Shown piece by piece: positions 27,197 through 35,810 of a DNA stretch of 64,000 nucleotides. The DNA is from an uncultured Acidimicrobiaceae bacterium. Lineage in GTDB: Bacteria; Actinomycetota; Acidimicrobiia; Acidimicrobiales; UBA10347. Under the pieces are notes generated by a model. That model ran no database searches, was not told the DNA's origin, and worked only from the letters and a program-made list of their open reading frames with translations. Position numbers and translations under genes: made by a program. Each line of letters opens with the position of its first letter. Position 1 is the first letter of the stretch. The stretch lies in the NCBI GenBank assembly GCA_905182135.1, contig CAJJAG010000004.1:62001-126000 (forward strand), given 5' to 3'.

Positions 27197-28012
27197 TTAG
27201 TACTGAGACCGCCACCCAGCGTCGGTTGACTCCCACCATTGCAGCGCAGGCAAACTTAGAACGGAGCGCAACTCACCGAAACGCTGCGCTGCCTCGGTCC
27301 CGGGCCAGTCCAGCGGTAAGAGCGCAGCCGGCAGGTCGGGGTCAATCAGCGGGAACCTGCGCCACCGGTGCACGAGCCCTGCGAGTCCAGCAACGGCTGT
27401 TAGCCCGACGTTGCCTTGCCGGTCCAGACGTTCAACGTCTGCGAGAAAGTCGACATAGGCCTCCCGCAACGCCGGCAGGTCCCACGCTTGAGTAACCAAG
27501 TCAGTCGGCGATCCAATTTCGCCAACCTCCGCCCGGAATGACACCGCCTGGACGCCCAGATCCTTGAGTAGATCAGCCGCAACCACCTCGTGGTCCAACC
27601 ATGGCGAAATCCAGGTGCCGTTGCCAAGCGTGCCGAAGCCAGCCCAACGAAGGCTGCTCGCCATGCGGTACCGCAAGTGTCGGTTTCGTTCTGGCACGCT
27701 GGCCAGAAGAACCACCCATCGACCATCCCATGACTCGGCATGTGTTCCGAACGTATAGATTCGCTCGGCCCCAGATTCGAGCACACCGCGAGCACGCTGG
27801 GACAAGGACCATCGAGTCTGTCGCCCAACCTTGACGCGTTCCAGCCAGCCTCGGTCATTCATCCGAGCCAAGGCCTGCCTGGCCGCTTTATCCCGTATAC
27901 CGAGCGTCTCTGCTGAGGCGACGATGGTTTTGGTCCATGCGCTGCCCCCAGTCGGCAATACGAACTCCCCCAACAACGTCAACAGAAGTGCGCGACTCGA
28001 ATCTTTAGCCAT
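27197..28012 (-). CDS. PaaX-family transcriptional regulator
   Basis: A 271-residue regulator of the PaaX type, which in other bacteria represses aromatic CoA-thioester catabolism and is released by the thioester (phenylacetyl-CoA for PaaX). The N-terminal winged helix has RALLLTLLGEFVLPTGGSAW and the region AARQALARMNDRGWLERVKV. The middle and C-terminal parts contain RYRMASSLRWAGFGTLGNGTW and LVHRWRRFPLIDPDLPAALLP, both typical of PaaX C-terminal domains. It is the first gene of the paaX-rdhA transcript and is divergent from boxC across 121 bp, so it is the natural candidate to control both sides. The effector is inferred, not seen. Confidence 0.88.
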   Translation of the reverse strand: MAKDSSRALLLTLLGEFVLPTGGSAWTKTIVASAETLGIRDKAARQALARMNDRGWLERVKVGRQTRWSLSQRARGVLESGAERIYTFGTHAESWDGRWVVLLASVPERNRHLRYRMASSLRWAGFGTLGNGTWISPWLDHEVVAADLLKDLGVQAVSFRAEVGEIGSPTDLVTQAWDLPALREAYVDFLADVERLDRQGNVGLTAVAGLAGLVHRWRRFPLIDPDLPAALLPLDWPGTEAAQRFGELRSVLSLPALQWWESTDAGWRSQY

Positions 28013-28059
28013 AGAGCCATCACGATTGGTGCCAAGCAGCTGTTCGTGGTCGAAAATGA

Positions 28060-28104
28060 TATTCTACACCTGACTTGAGGGTCACCTGAAAGTTGTAGTA
28101 TAAC
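28060..28104. promoter_or_regulatory. Divergent paaX-rdhA / boxCB promoter region with inverted repeat
   Basis: For boxC, TTGAGG at 28075-28080 and TATAAC at 28099-28104 are spaced 18 bp. For paaX, TAGAAT on the minus strand (28061-28066) is a -10 candidate without a clear -35. Inverted-repeat arms TATTCTACA (28060-28068) and TGTAGTATA (28094-28102) match at 8 of 9 positions. Each arm covers the -10 of one of the two divergent promoters, as expected for a single operator controlling both. Confidence 0.5.
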
Positions 28105-28133
28105 AAGACAGCCAGGCATCGAGAGAACCAGTG

Positions 28134-29795
28134 ATGATCGACTTCGCAACCGAACCCAGCAAGTATCACCACTGGACACTCGATGTCGATGGAGAGATCG
28201 CGACGCTAACCATGAGCGTTGACCCTGCGGCCGGCCTGCGCGATGACTACGAGCTAAAGACGAACTCCTATGACCTGGGTGTCGACATTGAACTGCACGA
28301 CGTTGTGCAACGGCTGCGTTTTGAACATCCGAGCGTAAAAGTTGCAGTGCTGACTGGCGGGCTCGACAAGATCTTCTGCGCTGGCGCAAACATCCAGATG
28401 CTGGCTGGGGCCACCCACGAACACAAGGTCAACTTCTGCAAGTTCACAAACGAGACTCGTAACAGCATCGAAGACGCCACCTCTAACTCGCAACAAATAT
28501 GGCTTGCAGCTGTCAACGGAACCGCTGCCGGAGGCGGCTACGAGCTGGCCTTGGCCTGCGACGAAATTCTGTTAATCGATGACCGGTCTTCAGCAGTGTC
28601 GCTACCCGAGATCCCGTTGCTAGCCGTGCTACCCGGCACCGGCGGACTGACACGTCTTGTCGAAAAACGACATGTCCGCCGGGATCTGGCCGACGCGTTC
28701 GCCACTCGCTCCGAGGGCGTTCGCGGGCAAACTGCGCTCGACTGGAACCTGGTGGACTACATCGCTCCTGCCAGCATATTCGGCGAACTGATCACATCCC
28801 GGACTACGGCCCGAGCCCACACCTCTGACCGCCCCGACGTAGAGACGAACACGCCAGGTGTGGCGCTGACGCCGCTTGAGCGCACCAGCAGCGGTCAGCA
28901 CATTGGTTACAGCAACGTCACGGTTGAAATTGACCGCGGTCTCGGTACGGCGACGATCTCGATAGCGGCCCCCCGCCACGTGCAACCCGGCGATGGCGCC
29001 TCGCTGGCGGCAGCGGGCGACCAGAGCTGGCTTCTCCGCACCGCACGTGAGCTCGACGATGCCATCCTCCATTTGCGATTCAACGAAACATCAATTGGCA
29101 CGTGGGTGTTCACCACCACCGGTGACACCAACGCCGTTGCTCAGGCCGAAGCGGTGATGAACGCTGACCCGGACCATTGGCTCGTCCGCGAAGTCCACCT
29201 GTTCTGGACACGAGTCTTGAAGCGCCTCGACGTATCCGCACGAACGCTGATCACCGCAGTCGAGCCTGGCAGCTGCTTCTGCGGGATCCTGGCCGAATTA
29301 CTACTCGTCGCAGACCGCAGCTTCATGCTCGAAGGAACATGGGAAGACGATGACGACCCACCTCCTGCCGCCACTATTCAGCTAACCGCAGCGAACCGAA
29401 TGTTCCCCATGAGCAACGGGCTCACCCGATTAGAGACTCGATTTTGGCAACGACCTGATGCTCTGAAAGCAGCGCTCGACGCGAGCGGCATCGCCCTTGA
29501 TGCCGCGGCCTCAATGGCCGTCGAACTCGTCACGTTTACGCCCGATGATCTTGATTGGCACGACGAGCTACGACTGACCTATGAAGAGCGCAACAGCTTC
29601 TCGCCCGACGCTCTGACAGCTATGGAAGCAAACTATCGCTTTGTCGGGCCCGAGACCATGGAAACCAAGATCTTCTCTCGGCTATCGGCCTGGCAGAACT
29701 GGATCTTCCAACGCCCGAACGCAGTGGGCCCCCAAGGAGCGTTGCAACGCTTTGGCACTGGGTCCCGCCCCTCATTCGATAACCGGAGAGTATGA
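28134..29795 (+). CDS. boxC: Benzoyl-CoA-dihydrodiol lyase (2,3-epoxide ring-opening enzyme)
   Basis: A 553-residue double-crotonase enzyme of the box pathway that opens 2,3-epoxybenzoyl-CoA by hydrolysis to 3,4-dehydroadipyl-CoA semialdehyde and formate. The first crotonase domain has VAVLTGGLDKIFCAGANIQM and VNGTAAGGGYELALACDEI, the oxyanion-hole and turn regions of the superfamily. The length of about 550 and the second half (LITAVEPGSCFCGILAELLL, then NRMFPMSNGLTRLETRFW) are specific to BoxC. The ATG at 28134 is preferred to the adjacent GTG at 28131 because GAGAGA lies 7 nt upstream. boxB starts 3 nt after its stop, giving a tight operon. Confidence 0.93.
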   Translation: MIDFATEPSKYHHWTLDVDGEIATLTMSVDPAAGLRDDYELKTNSYDLGVDIELHDVVQRLRFEHPSVKVAVLTGGLDKIFCAGANIQMLAGATHEHKVNFCKFTNETRNSIEDATSNSQQIWLAAVNGTAAGGGYELALACDEILLIDDRSSAVSLPEIPLLAVLPGTGGLTRLVEKRHVRRDLADAFATRSEGVRGQTALDWNLVDYIAPASIFGELITSRTTARAHTSDRPDVETNTPGVALTPLERTSSGQHIGYSNVTVEIDRGLGTATISIAAPRHVQPGDGASLAAAGDQSWLLRTARELDDAILHLRFNETSIGTWVFTTTGDTNAVAQAEAVMNADPDHWLVREVHLFWTRVLKRLDVSARTLITAVEPGSCFCGILAELLLVADRSFMLEGTWEDDDDPPPAATIQLTAANRMFPMSNGLTRLETRFWQRPDALKAALDASGIALDAAASMAVELVTFTPDDLDWHDELRLTYEERNSFSPDALTAMEANYRFVGPETMETKIFSRLSAWQNWIFQRPNAVGPQGALQRFGTGSRPSFDNRRV

Positions 29796-29798
29796 ACC

Positions 29799-31214
29799 AT
29801 GACTGTTGTCGACATCAACGCCAAGATCCCAAACAACGTCGGCCTGGCCGACGACCGTCGCCTGCAGCGGGCACTCGAAGGTTGGCAACCTAAATTCATC
29901 CGGTGGTGGGAAGACATGGGTCCGTCTGCGTTTCAGCGCAACCCCGTGTTCCTGCGAACCGCAATTAGCGTCGGGCAAGAGGGTTGGGCAAACTTTGACC
30001 ACGTCGAGATGCCCGACTACCGGTGGGGCATCTTCCTGGCTGATCAAGAACCAAATCGCAAGATTGCATTCGGTGACCACAAGGGTGAAGACGCCTGGCA
30101 AGAAGTCCCGGGCGAGTACCGATCGGACCTGCGCCGCCTGATCGTTGTCCAGGGCGACACCGAGCCAGCTTCGGTCGAGCAACAGCGACACCTGAGCCTG
30201 ACTGCACCGTCGTTGTACGACATGCGCAATCTATTTCAAGTGAACGTCGAAGAGGGCCGACACCTGTGGGCCATGGTCTACCTCCTGCATCGCTACTTCG
30301 GCCGCGAAGGCCGTGACGACGCCGACGAAATGCTCATGCGCCACTCCGGCGACGAGGACAACCCCCGCATCCTGGGTGCTTTCAACGAAGAGACGCCCGA
30401 CTGGCTCTCGTTCTTCATGTTCACCTACTTCACCGACCGCGACGGCAAATACCAACTTGCTTCGCTGCGCGAGTCCGCCTTTGACCCGCTATCGCGGACC
30501 TGCGACTTCATGCTGAAGGAAGAGGCCTACCACATGTTCGTGGGCGCAACTGGCGTCGGCCGAGTCGTACAACGCACGCTCGATCTCATGCGTGAACACG
30601 ACACCGATGATGTGCAGCCCTTGGGTGGCCTCAACCTCGGACTGCTGCAAAAGTACATCAACTTCCACTACTCGGTTTCGCTCGATCTCTTCGGATCCGA
30701 GACCTCGACGAATGCGGCGAACTACTTTGGCGCCGGCATCAAGGGTCGCTTTCAAGAAGAACGACGCAACGACGATCACCAACTCAAGACCGTCTATCGC
30801 AACGTGCCTCATTTCGACGAGAACGGTGTAGGTCTGCGGGAAGTCACCCAATTGGCAGCCCTCAACGAAACGCTGCGCGATGACTACGCCGAAGACTGTC
30901 AGAAAGGCTTGGATCGCTGGAACCGCGCCACCGCTGACGCTGGCGTAGATGTCACGTTCACACTCCCTCACGCCGGCTTTCACCGCCAGGTCGGGACCTT
31001 TCGTGATGCCTACATCTCGCCGACCGGTCAATCGATAAGCAAGAGCGAGTGGAGCGGGAACGTCGGCCGTTGGCTGCCAACCGACGCCGACCGCGCCTAC
31101 GTCAAGTCCTTAATGGTCGGCGTCACCAAGCTTGGGGAAATGGCTGGCTGGGTCGCTCCCCCATCACGCGGCATTCATCAAAAGCCGGTTGAATACGACT
31201 ACGTCCAGCTCTAG
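29799..31214 (+). CDS. boxB: Benzoyl-CoA 2,3-epoxidase oxygenase subunit
   Basis: A 471-residue di-iron oxygenase that inserts one oxygen atom into benzoyl-CoA. The iron ligands are suggested by VEEGRHLWAMVYLLHRYFG (ExxH) and LKEEAYHMFVGATGVGR (EExxH). The N-terminal KFIRWWEDMGPS and the C-terminal SPTGQSISKSEW segments are typical of BoxB. Length is normal (about 470). It needs a reductase partner, BoxA, which is not in this window. It is translationally close to boxC (3-bp gap). Downstream lie a pentamer-repeat region and a convergent AhpD-like gene. Confidence 0.95.
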   Translation: MTVVDINAKIPNNVGLADDRRLQRALEGWQPKFIRWWEDMGPSAFQRNPVFLRTAISVGQEGWANFDHVEMPDYRWGIFLADQEPNRKIAFGDHKGEDAWQEVPGEYRSDLRRLIVVQGDTEPASVEQQRHLSLTAPSLYDMRNLFQVNVEEGRHLWAMVYLLHRYFGREGRDDADEMLMRHSGDEDNPRILGAFNEETPDWLSFFMFTYFTDRDGKYQLASLRESAFDPLSRTCDFMLKEEAYHMFVGATGVGRVVQRTLDLMREHDTDDVQPLGGLNLGLLQKYINFHYSVSLDLFGSETSTNAANYFGAGIKGRFQEERRNDDHQLKTVYRNVPHFDENGVGLREVTQLAALNETLRDDYAEDCQKGLDRWNRATADAGVDVTFTLPHAGFHRQVGTFRDAYISPTGQSISKSEWSGNVGRWLPTDADRAYVKSLMVGVTKLGEMAGWVAPPSRGIHQKPVEYDYVQL

Positions 31215-31236
31215 GTTTGGTCGGGCACCGCACCGT

Positions 31237-31286
31237 GGCATGGCATGGCATGACATGACGTGGCTTGGCTTGGCTTGGCGAGGCGA
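31237..31286. repeat. Degenerate 5-bp tandem repeat, 10 units
   Basis: The units read in order GGCAT x3, GACAT, GACGT, GGCTT x3, GGCGA x2, exactly 50 bp without gaps. It lies 23 bp after the boxB stop, in the convergent space before the AhpD-like gene. It is not part of a recognisable frame. Confidence 0.9.
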
Positions 31287-31367
31287 CGTAGTTCTTCGCG
31301 AAGCGCTGCCCAAGCTCCATGCGTCTACCGTCCCAGCAACTCGCTGCAACACGCACAGCAGTTGGGT

Positions 31368-31958
31368 TTAGTCACTATGACGGTCGCCACTCCAACCGTT
31401 GCTAGCAATGACAGTTTCGCCGAAGTGCCGGGGGCTGTCTTCGAGCGTTGTCGCCATGGTGTCGTTCCACCGGTTCAAATAGCCGAAGAAGGAACACACC
31501 GCGACGATGGCTGCTATCTCGTCATCGCTGTAGTACTCGCGGGCTGCATCGAAGTCGGTTGGTGTCGCTGCGTTCGGTTGCTGGCTTGAGTGGAAGGCGA
31601 TCCGTAGCGCAGCCCGTTCAGCTTCACTGAAGTGTTCGCTGGTCTCAAAGGTCCAGATCGCCTCAAGCTTCTCGGGCGACACGCCCATACGTTCGGCTGT
31701 GTGGCCAGTATGTGCCTGACAGTAACGGCACCCAGAACCCACGCTAGACATCATGGCAACCATCTGAGCCAGGTCCCGAGCAATGATTGGGTTGGCAAGT
31801 ACGACAGCCCCTAAACCTTGGAAGGCAGGCAGTAACCCTGGCACCCGGGCCATGGTGAGCATGGAGTTGGGCACGAATCCCATTATCTGTTCCACCAACT
31901 CGAAGCCGGGTTCCAACTCGGCAAGGTCTTCGCGAGCGAGCGGGTCGATATGCGCCAT
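31368..31958 (-). CDS. AhpD/carboxymuconolactone decarboxylase-family protein
   Basis: A 196-residue all-helical protein of the CMD/AhpD family. The redox CxxC and nearby His are in SGCRYCQAHTGHTAERMG (about residues 75-92), the AhpD-type active site that reduces peroxides through thiols. A strong Shine-Dalgarno GAGGAGAG lies about 7 nt before the ATG. It is convergent with boxB and downstream of the metallo-hydrolase gene, separated by a short hairpin. A role in oxidant defence beside an iron oxygenase is possible but inferred. Confidence 0.87.
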   Translation of the reverse strand: MAHIDPLAREDLAELEPGFELVEQIMGFVPNSMLTMARVPGLLPAFQGLGAVVLANPIIARDLAQMVAMMSSVGSGCRYCQAHTGHTAERMGVSPEKLEAIWTFETSEHFSEAERAALRIAFHSSQQPNAATPTDFDAAREYYSDDEIAAIVAVCSFFGYLNRWNDTMATTLEDSPRHFGETVIASNGWSGDRHSD

Positions 31959-32003
31959 TGATCTCTCCTCGTGTCCTGTCCCATAATTTATAGCGCAATT
32001 TCA

Positions 32004-32020
32004 AGGGCGGCCTTCGCCCT
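32004..32020 (-). terminator. Short hairpin, possible terminator of the metallo-hydrolase gene
   Basis: AGGGCG and CGCCCT form a 6-bp stem with a 5-nt loop, followed on the minus strand by TGAAATT. It lies 110 bp after the metallo-hydrolase stop and 46 bp before the AhpD-like start. The stem is short and the T-run poor. Confidence 0.3.
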
Positions 32021-32130
32021 CGGCCTGTTCTCGAAACCTCAATTCCGAACCAAAAATGGAGATTGCTGCACCGTCAAGAAGGACACAGATCTCTCGCTCG
32101 ATCATTCTCCTGAAAAAACCAGACATGGCA

Positions 32131-32985
32131 TTAGACACCGAGCGTCACCGAGCTCAGGTCATCACACACAATGACCTCTCCCTCGTAGCCTCCTTCGCGG
32201 ACGTCGTTGACGAACGACTGCTTCTCACCGTCATTACCTGGAGCTGGGATGAGATGGGTAAGCATGAGTGTTGGGATCTCAAGCTGCTTTGCCTGGCGTC
32301 CAATCTCTCGAGTGTCCGCGTGATAATCCATGATGTAACGCATGTGTGGCGGCCGTTCCATAATGCGGTCAAAACGCATGGCTTCGTAGACCACGATGTC
32401 GGCCCCCTGCGATAGCTGGGCCATCTCATCGCACACCTTGGTGTCGCCGGAGACGACTATCACGCCATCAGGCGTCTCGACCCGATAGCCCACCGCCCGT
32501 TCGACCGGCTCATGGCGCACCTGACCCGCAAACACGTGAACATCGCCGCTCGCCCACACCTCGGCAGGGGTGTCGGGCACATCGAAGCCGACAGTCAGCG
32601 CTTTGGGCTCTGCAGCGCGCCCGTTGTGCAGGGACCGGACCGCCAGGTCGTTGTCCCAGATTGAGAACATACGGTCCAAAAATTCGGTCGTATGCCCATT
32701 CGGCGCCACGACAGGAACCGCCGGCCAGTCATCCTGACCGTCCATCACCCAATGAGTCAGCAAGAGATCGGTAAGACCCACCACATGATCGCTGTGATAA
32801 TGGGTCAGGAAAATTGCCGATAGCTCAGAGACGTTGGTTCCCATCTGGGCCAAGCGGTTCAGCGTCATTCTGCCTGCGTCGAACTGCATGCGAACATCGC
32901 CACACTGCACGTGAGTTCCTGCCCCGGCCCGATCGGGATTAGGTATCGGTGTTCCGGTGCCAGTCGTGGTCACGATCGTTGTCAT
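32131..32985 (-). CDS. Metallo-beta-lactamase-fold hydrolase, RNase Z-like
   Basis: A 284-residue MBL-fold enzyme. Zinc ligands are visible as THYHSDHVVG (HxHxDH) near residue 61, then VSGDTKVCD (Asp bridging) and a late LMLTHLIP (His). This subgroup, close to RNase Z/arylsulfatase-type hydrolases, is common beside catabolic genes; the substrate is unknown. The ATG at 32983-32985 (MTTIVTTTGTGTPIPNPDRAG) matches the family N-terminus; the frame up to 33282 lacks homology. Confidence 0.88.
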   Translation of the reverse strand: MTTIVTTTGTGTPIPNPDRAGAGTHVQCGDVRMQFDAGRMTLNRLAQMGTNVSELSAIFLTHYHSDHVVGLTDLLLTHWVMDGQDDWPAVPVVAPNGHTTEFLDRMFSIWDNDLAVRSLHNGRAAEPKALTVGFDVPDTPAEVWASGDVHVFAGQVRHEPVERAVGYRVETPDGVIVVSGDTKVCDEMAQLSQGADIVVYEAMRFDRIMERPPHMRYIMDYHADTREIGRQAKQLEIPTLMLTHLIPAPGNDGEKQSFVNDVREGGYEGEVIVCDDLSSVTLGV

Positions 32986-33441
32986 GAACCAAAGAGTAAT
33001 CCCCCAGCTTGACCAAATCTTAAGGTTGACTGTGGCTTGCCCAGACCAACTACCTCCGGGCTGGTCACCGGGCACATGAGACCATCCTTTCTGCTGAAGC
33101 CGTTTGTGACATAACGGTCCGCTGCGCCGCCTTAGGAGCGGCCGGAGTGCCAAGTGGTCCACTTCGTCAAACTGGTCCGGTGCTGGCTTTGCGGCCGTGG
33201 CCTCCGGCCACCCGCCGATGTTCACCAGTTCGCCACGTGTTGTCCACATGGCACCGAGTTCGACTCGCTCGGTCGATCTCACAGCCAGAACTGGGGGCCC
33301 GGACCGCTGACCATGCCGTCGGCATCGCCCTGGTCCGCCGTCTGCGTGAATCGCTTCGCGATCATGATCCGAACTTAGTAGCGCCTCACCAGCAGTGTTT
33401 GGTCCTCGAAGTGCTGTGGCCCAGGTGCGAGAATTGCATGT
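32986..33441. other. Intergenic, divergent, no gene recognised
   Basis: 456 bp between two divergent genes. I see no coding frame with family character. A 6-bp GTGGCC/GGCCAC hairpin with a 3-nt loop lies at 33197-33211. Both promoters are presumably here but are not clear enough to mark. Confidence 0.5.
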
Positions 33442-34005
33442 ATGAGCGACGTCACTAGCGAGACCGAGAACGGCCTAGACACCGAAACGGCCCACGGTTG
33501 GCTATCCAACCAGGACCTCCAGTCGACGCGTGCCCGAGTCCCCATCGTGTATGTCGATGCGGTACCGGTCCGAGTTAACAGCCTGGGTCAGGTCACCGAA
33601 ATCGGCATGTTGTTGCGTCAGGCAGCTGACGGGACGCTCAGCCGCATGGTGGTTTCTGGACGAGTCTTGTTTGGCGAACTACTCCGCGAAGCATTGGTGC
33701 GCCACTGCGAGAAAGACCTGGGAGAGCTGGCGCTTCCAAGGGTTCCGCCAAACCCAAGCCCGTTCACCATCGTCGAGTACTTCCCCGACCCAGACCGTTC
33801 GGGTTTCTATGATCCTCGCCATCATGCGGTGAGCATGGCCTATGTGGTGCCCATCGAGGGCGACTGTGAGCCGACACAAGAAGCGCTCGACATGGCGTGG
33901 TACTCACCAGAGGAGGCCGTGAGTACCGGAGTTATCGCCGAGATGACTGGTGGCCATGATCGCCTCATTCGTCTGGCCTTGGCGCATGTGGGCCGTCTCC
34001 CCTAG
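33442..34005 (+). CDS. DUF4916 protein (NUDIX-like, actinobacterial)
   Basis: A 187-residue protein that reads closely as the DUF4916 family: WLSNQDLQSTRARVPIVYVD, VSGRVLFGELLREALVRHCE and then FTIVEYFPDPDRSGFYDPRH and DMAWYSPEEA. The layout is NUDIX-like, but the REXXEE metal motif is degraded (LLREALVRHCEKDLG), so hydrolase activity is uncertain. The family's function is not known. It is followed after 10 bp by an enoyl-CoA hydratase gene, indicating one transcript. Confidence 0.82.
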   Translation: MSDVTSETENGLDTETAHGWLSNQDLQSTRARVPIVYVDAVPVRVNSLGQVTEIGMLLRQAADGTLSRMVVSGRVLFGELLREALVRHCEKDLGELALPRVPPNPSPFTIVEYFPDPDRSGFYDPRHHAVSMAYVVPIEGDCEPTQEALDMAWYSPEEAVSTGVIAEMTGGHDRLIRLALAHVGRLP

Positions 34006-34015
34006 ACAAGTACCT

Positions 34016-34828
34016 ATGGAACTCAAGGCAACGGCCTACGAAGTGCGCAATCGCGTCGGGCTCATCACGTTGAACCGACCAGACCGCGGCAACGCCTGGA
34101 CCGGGCGCATGGACACCGAATACCGCTGGTGTCTGCAACAAGCCGAAGACGACGCGACTGTTCGTGTCATCGTCGTCAACGGTGCGGGCAAACGGTTCAG
34201 CGTCGGGGGCGATAGCCAAGCGCTTGAAGGACATGTCGAGCGGGGTGGCTACGACCGTGGCCTGACCGATGAGCAAGCCACGCCGGGTTACGGTTTGCAC
34301 CCTGATTTCGACCAGCCGTTCGCTGCCCACTTCGGCCTGAGTAAGCCCATCATCGCAGCGGTCCATGGAGCCGCCGCCGGCATTGGTCTGGCATTAGTGT
34401 CGTTCTGCGACCTGCGCTTCGCCGCCGAAGGAACGAAGTTCACCACCGCACATGGCAAGCTCGGCTTGCCTGCAGAATACGGCCTGTCCTGGATACTGCC
34501 CAAGATCATGGGCGTTACTCGGGCCATGGAAATCCTGTTGTCATCACGTGTGTTCCTGGCCGACGAGGCCCTTGAACTCGGCTTCCTAAACGAGGTCCTC
34601 CCCGAAGACGAGTTACTGCCGCGAGTGCTCGCCTATGCCGAAAACCTGGCAAGCTCTGTGGCCCCAACCTCGCTTCAAGAGACGCGCCGCCAGATCTATC
34701 TCGATATGCATCGTCCAGTCGGCGACTCGATCAGCGAGTCCATCCGGCTACTTAACGAGATGATGAGCACCCCGGAATACAGTCAAGGGGTCAAGGCACT
34801 TGTCGAAAAACGCCCGCCCGGTTTCTAA
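34016..34828 (+). CDS. Enoyl-CoA hydratase/isomerase family protein
   Basis: A 270-residue crotonase. The first oxyanion-hole segment is GAGKRFSVGGDSQALEGH, the second AAVHGAAAGIGLALVSFCDL. The usual catalytic Glu in the helix after the second segment appears as GLPAEYGLSWILPKIMG. It is expected to hydrate or isomerise an enoyl-CoA in beta-oxidation-like catabolism. The ATG at 34016 begins MELKATAYEVRNRVGLITLN and is preferred over the frame from 33950, which overlaps the DUF4916 gene. Confidence 0.9.
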   Translation: MELKATAYEVRNRVGLITLNRPDRGNAWTGRMDTEYRWCLQQAEDDATVRVIVVNGAGKRFSVGGDSQALEGHVERGGYDRGLTDEQATPGYGLHPDFDQPFAAHFGLSKPIIAAVHGAAAGIGLALVSFCDLRFAAEGTKFTTAHGKLGLPAEYGLSWILPKIMGVTRAMEILLSSRVFLADEALELGFLNEVLPEDELLPRVLAYAENLASSVAPTSLQETRRQIYLDMHRPVGDSISESIRLLNEMMSTPEYSQGVKALVEKRPPGF

Positions 34829-34838
34829 AACACGCTGG

Positions 34839-35790
34839 CTATCCGCTTGATTCGATCAGGTCGGCGGCCCGTTCTCCCCAAATATCGCTGCCTTTTGCGC
34901 CTGCGACATTTCCTGCCGTCGCAACGAATAGCCCCTCGACAACACGCTCGATGATTGGAAAGCCGGTTGGTGTCCTTGTGATGATGCATGGTTCGGTGCG
35001 TACCGACAGAAAGTCGACATCGGGCCACAACGAGCGCAGATGCAGCTCAAACATCGGCAGGAAGTCGAGATCGGTGTCGGCCCTAAACCATCGCTGAACG
35101 TCTGCGAGTCGGGTCAGGAACAGGTCTCGTGTCGTGTTCGCACCCATTTTCATGTAGAAGCGCCCGTCGGGATAGCACACCGGAGGCACCATGCATATGC
35201 TCTGGAGTTCGCCGGGGTCGATCATGTACTTCACGGTCGGATACCGACTCCGCTGAGTGGCAGTAGCTGACGGCACCTCGCCCAGGACTATCACTTCTGA
35301 CTTGATTGTCATATCGAGACAACTCGGCAACAAATTGTTGAAGTTAGCGAATCCCCCAGCAGCAACGAGGACCTGCTTTGCTCCCGCCTTGCTAGCCAAC
35401 ACATTCTGTGTCTGGATCAAGCGCTTCGGCCGCAGGCAGCCCGCAGGTGCCGGTTCATGAGCCACATAGTGCGAGTGCGGGAGCGACGGACTCGGCCACC
35501 TGTCTTGCCAGGATCGATCTCCAGGCCGATACAGCGTGTGGTCAACACCAATCTCATCCATGCCCACAACCGGATCGGCGCTGACTCCGTCTGCTCCTGG
35601 GCGGGCAGCGATGAGACAGCCAACATCGTGAAAAAAACTCGATTCCAGATTGGCGCTCAAGTTCGCGATAGCCACCAATGGCACGTCCGGTTACCTGCGC
35701 CCATGCGGCGCTGTGGTCCTGACGACGGGTCAGACGAGCCTCGTCGTTGTGACTCGAACAGTCCGTTCCCGATGGCAGCAATGCCGGTGC
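34839..35790 (-). pseudogene. FAD-dependent amine/sarcosine oxidase (SolA/DAO-like) remnant
   Basis: The C-terminal part is intact in one frame (ending with GFPIIERVVEGLFVATAGN...), including LHRSL-like HLRSLWPDVDF and GRFYMKMGANTTRD. The region before it reads SSHNDEARLTRRQDHSAAWA and GYRELERQSGIEFF in a second frame. The frames separate at a run of seven T (about 35628-35634), where one extra T would explain the shift. The N-terminal Rossmann FAD loop is missing before 35790, and about 30 residues seem deleted between QTQNVLASKAG and KQVLVAAGGF. It is therefore judged non-functional. It lies just downstream of the TfdA-like dioxygenase gene. Confidence 0.7.
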
Positions 35791-35810
35791 GCATTATTCG
35801 TATCTGTGGT

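Noticed and set aside
31368-31958. Second selenoprotein (AhpD-like families can carry Sec)
   Set aside because: Both redox positions are ordinary Cys codons; no in-frame TGA is present.
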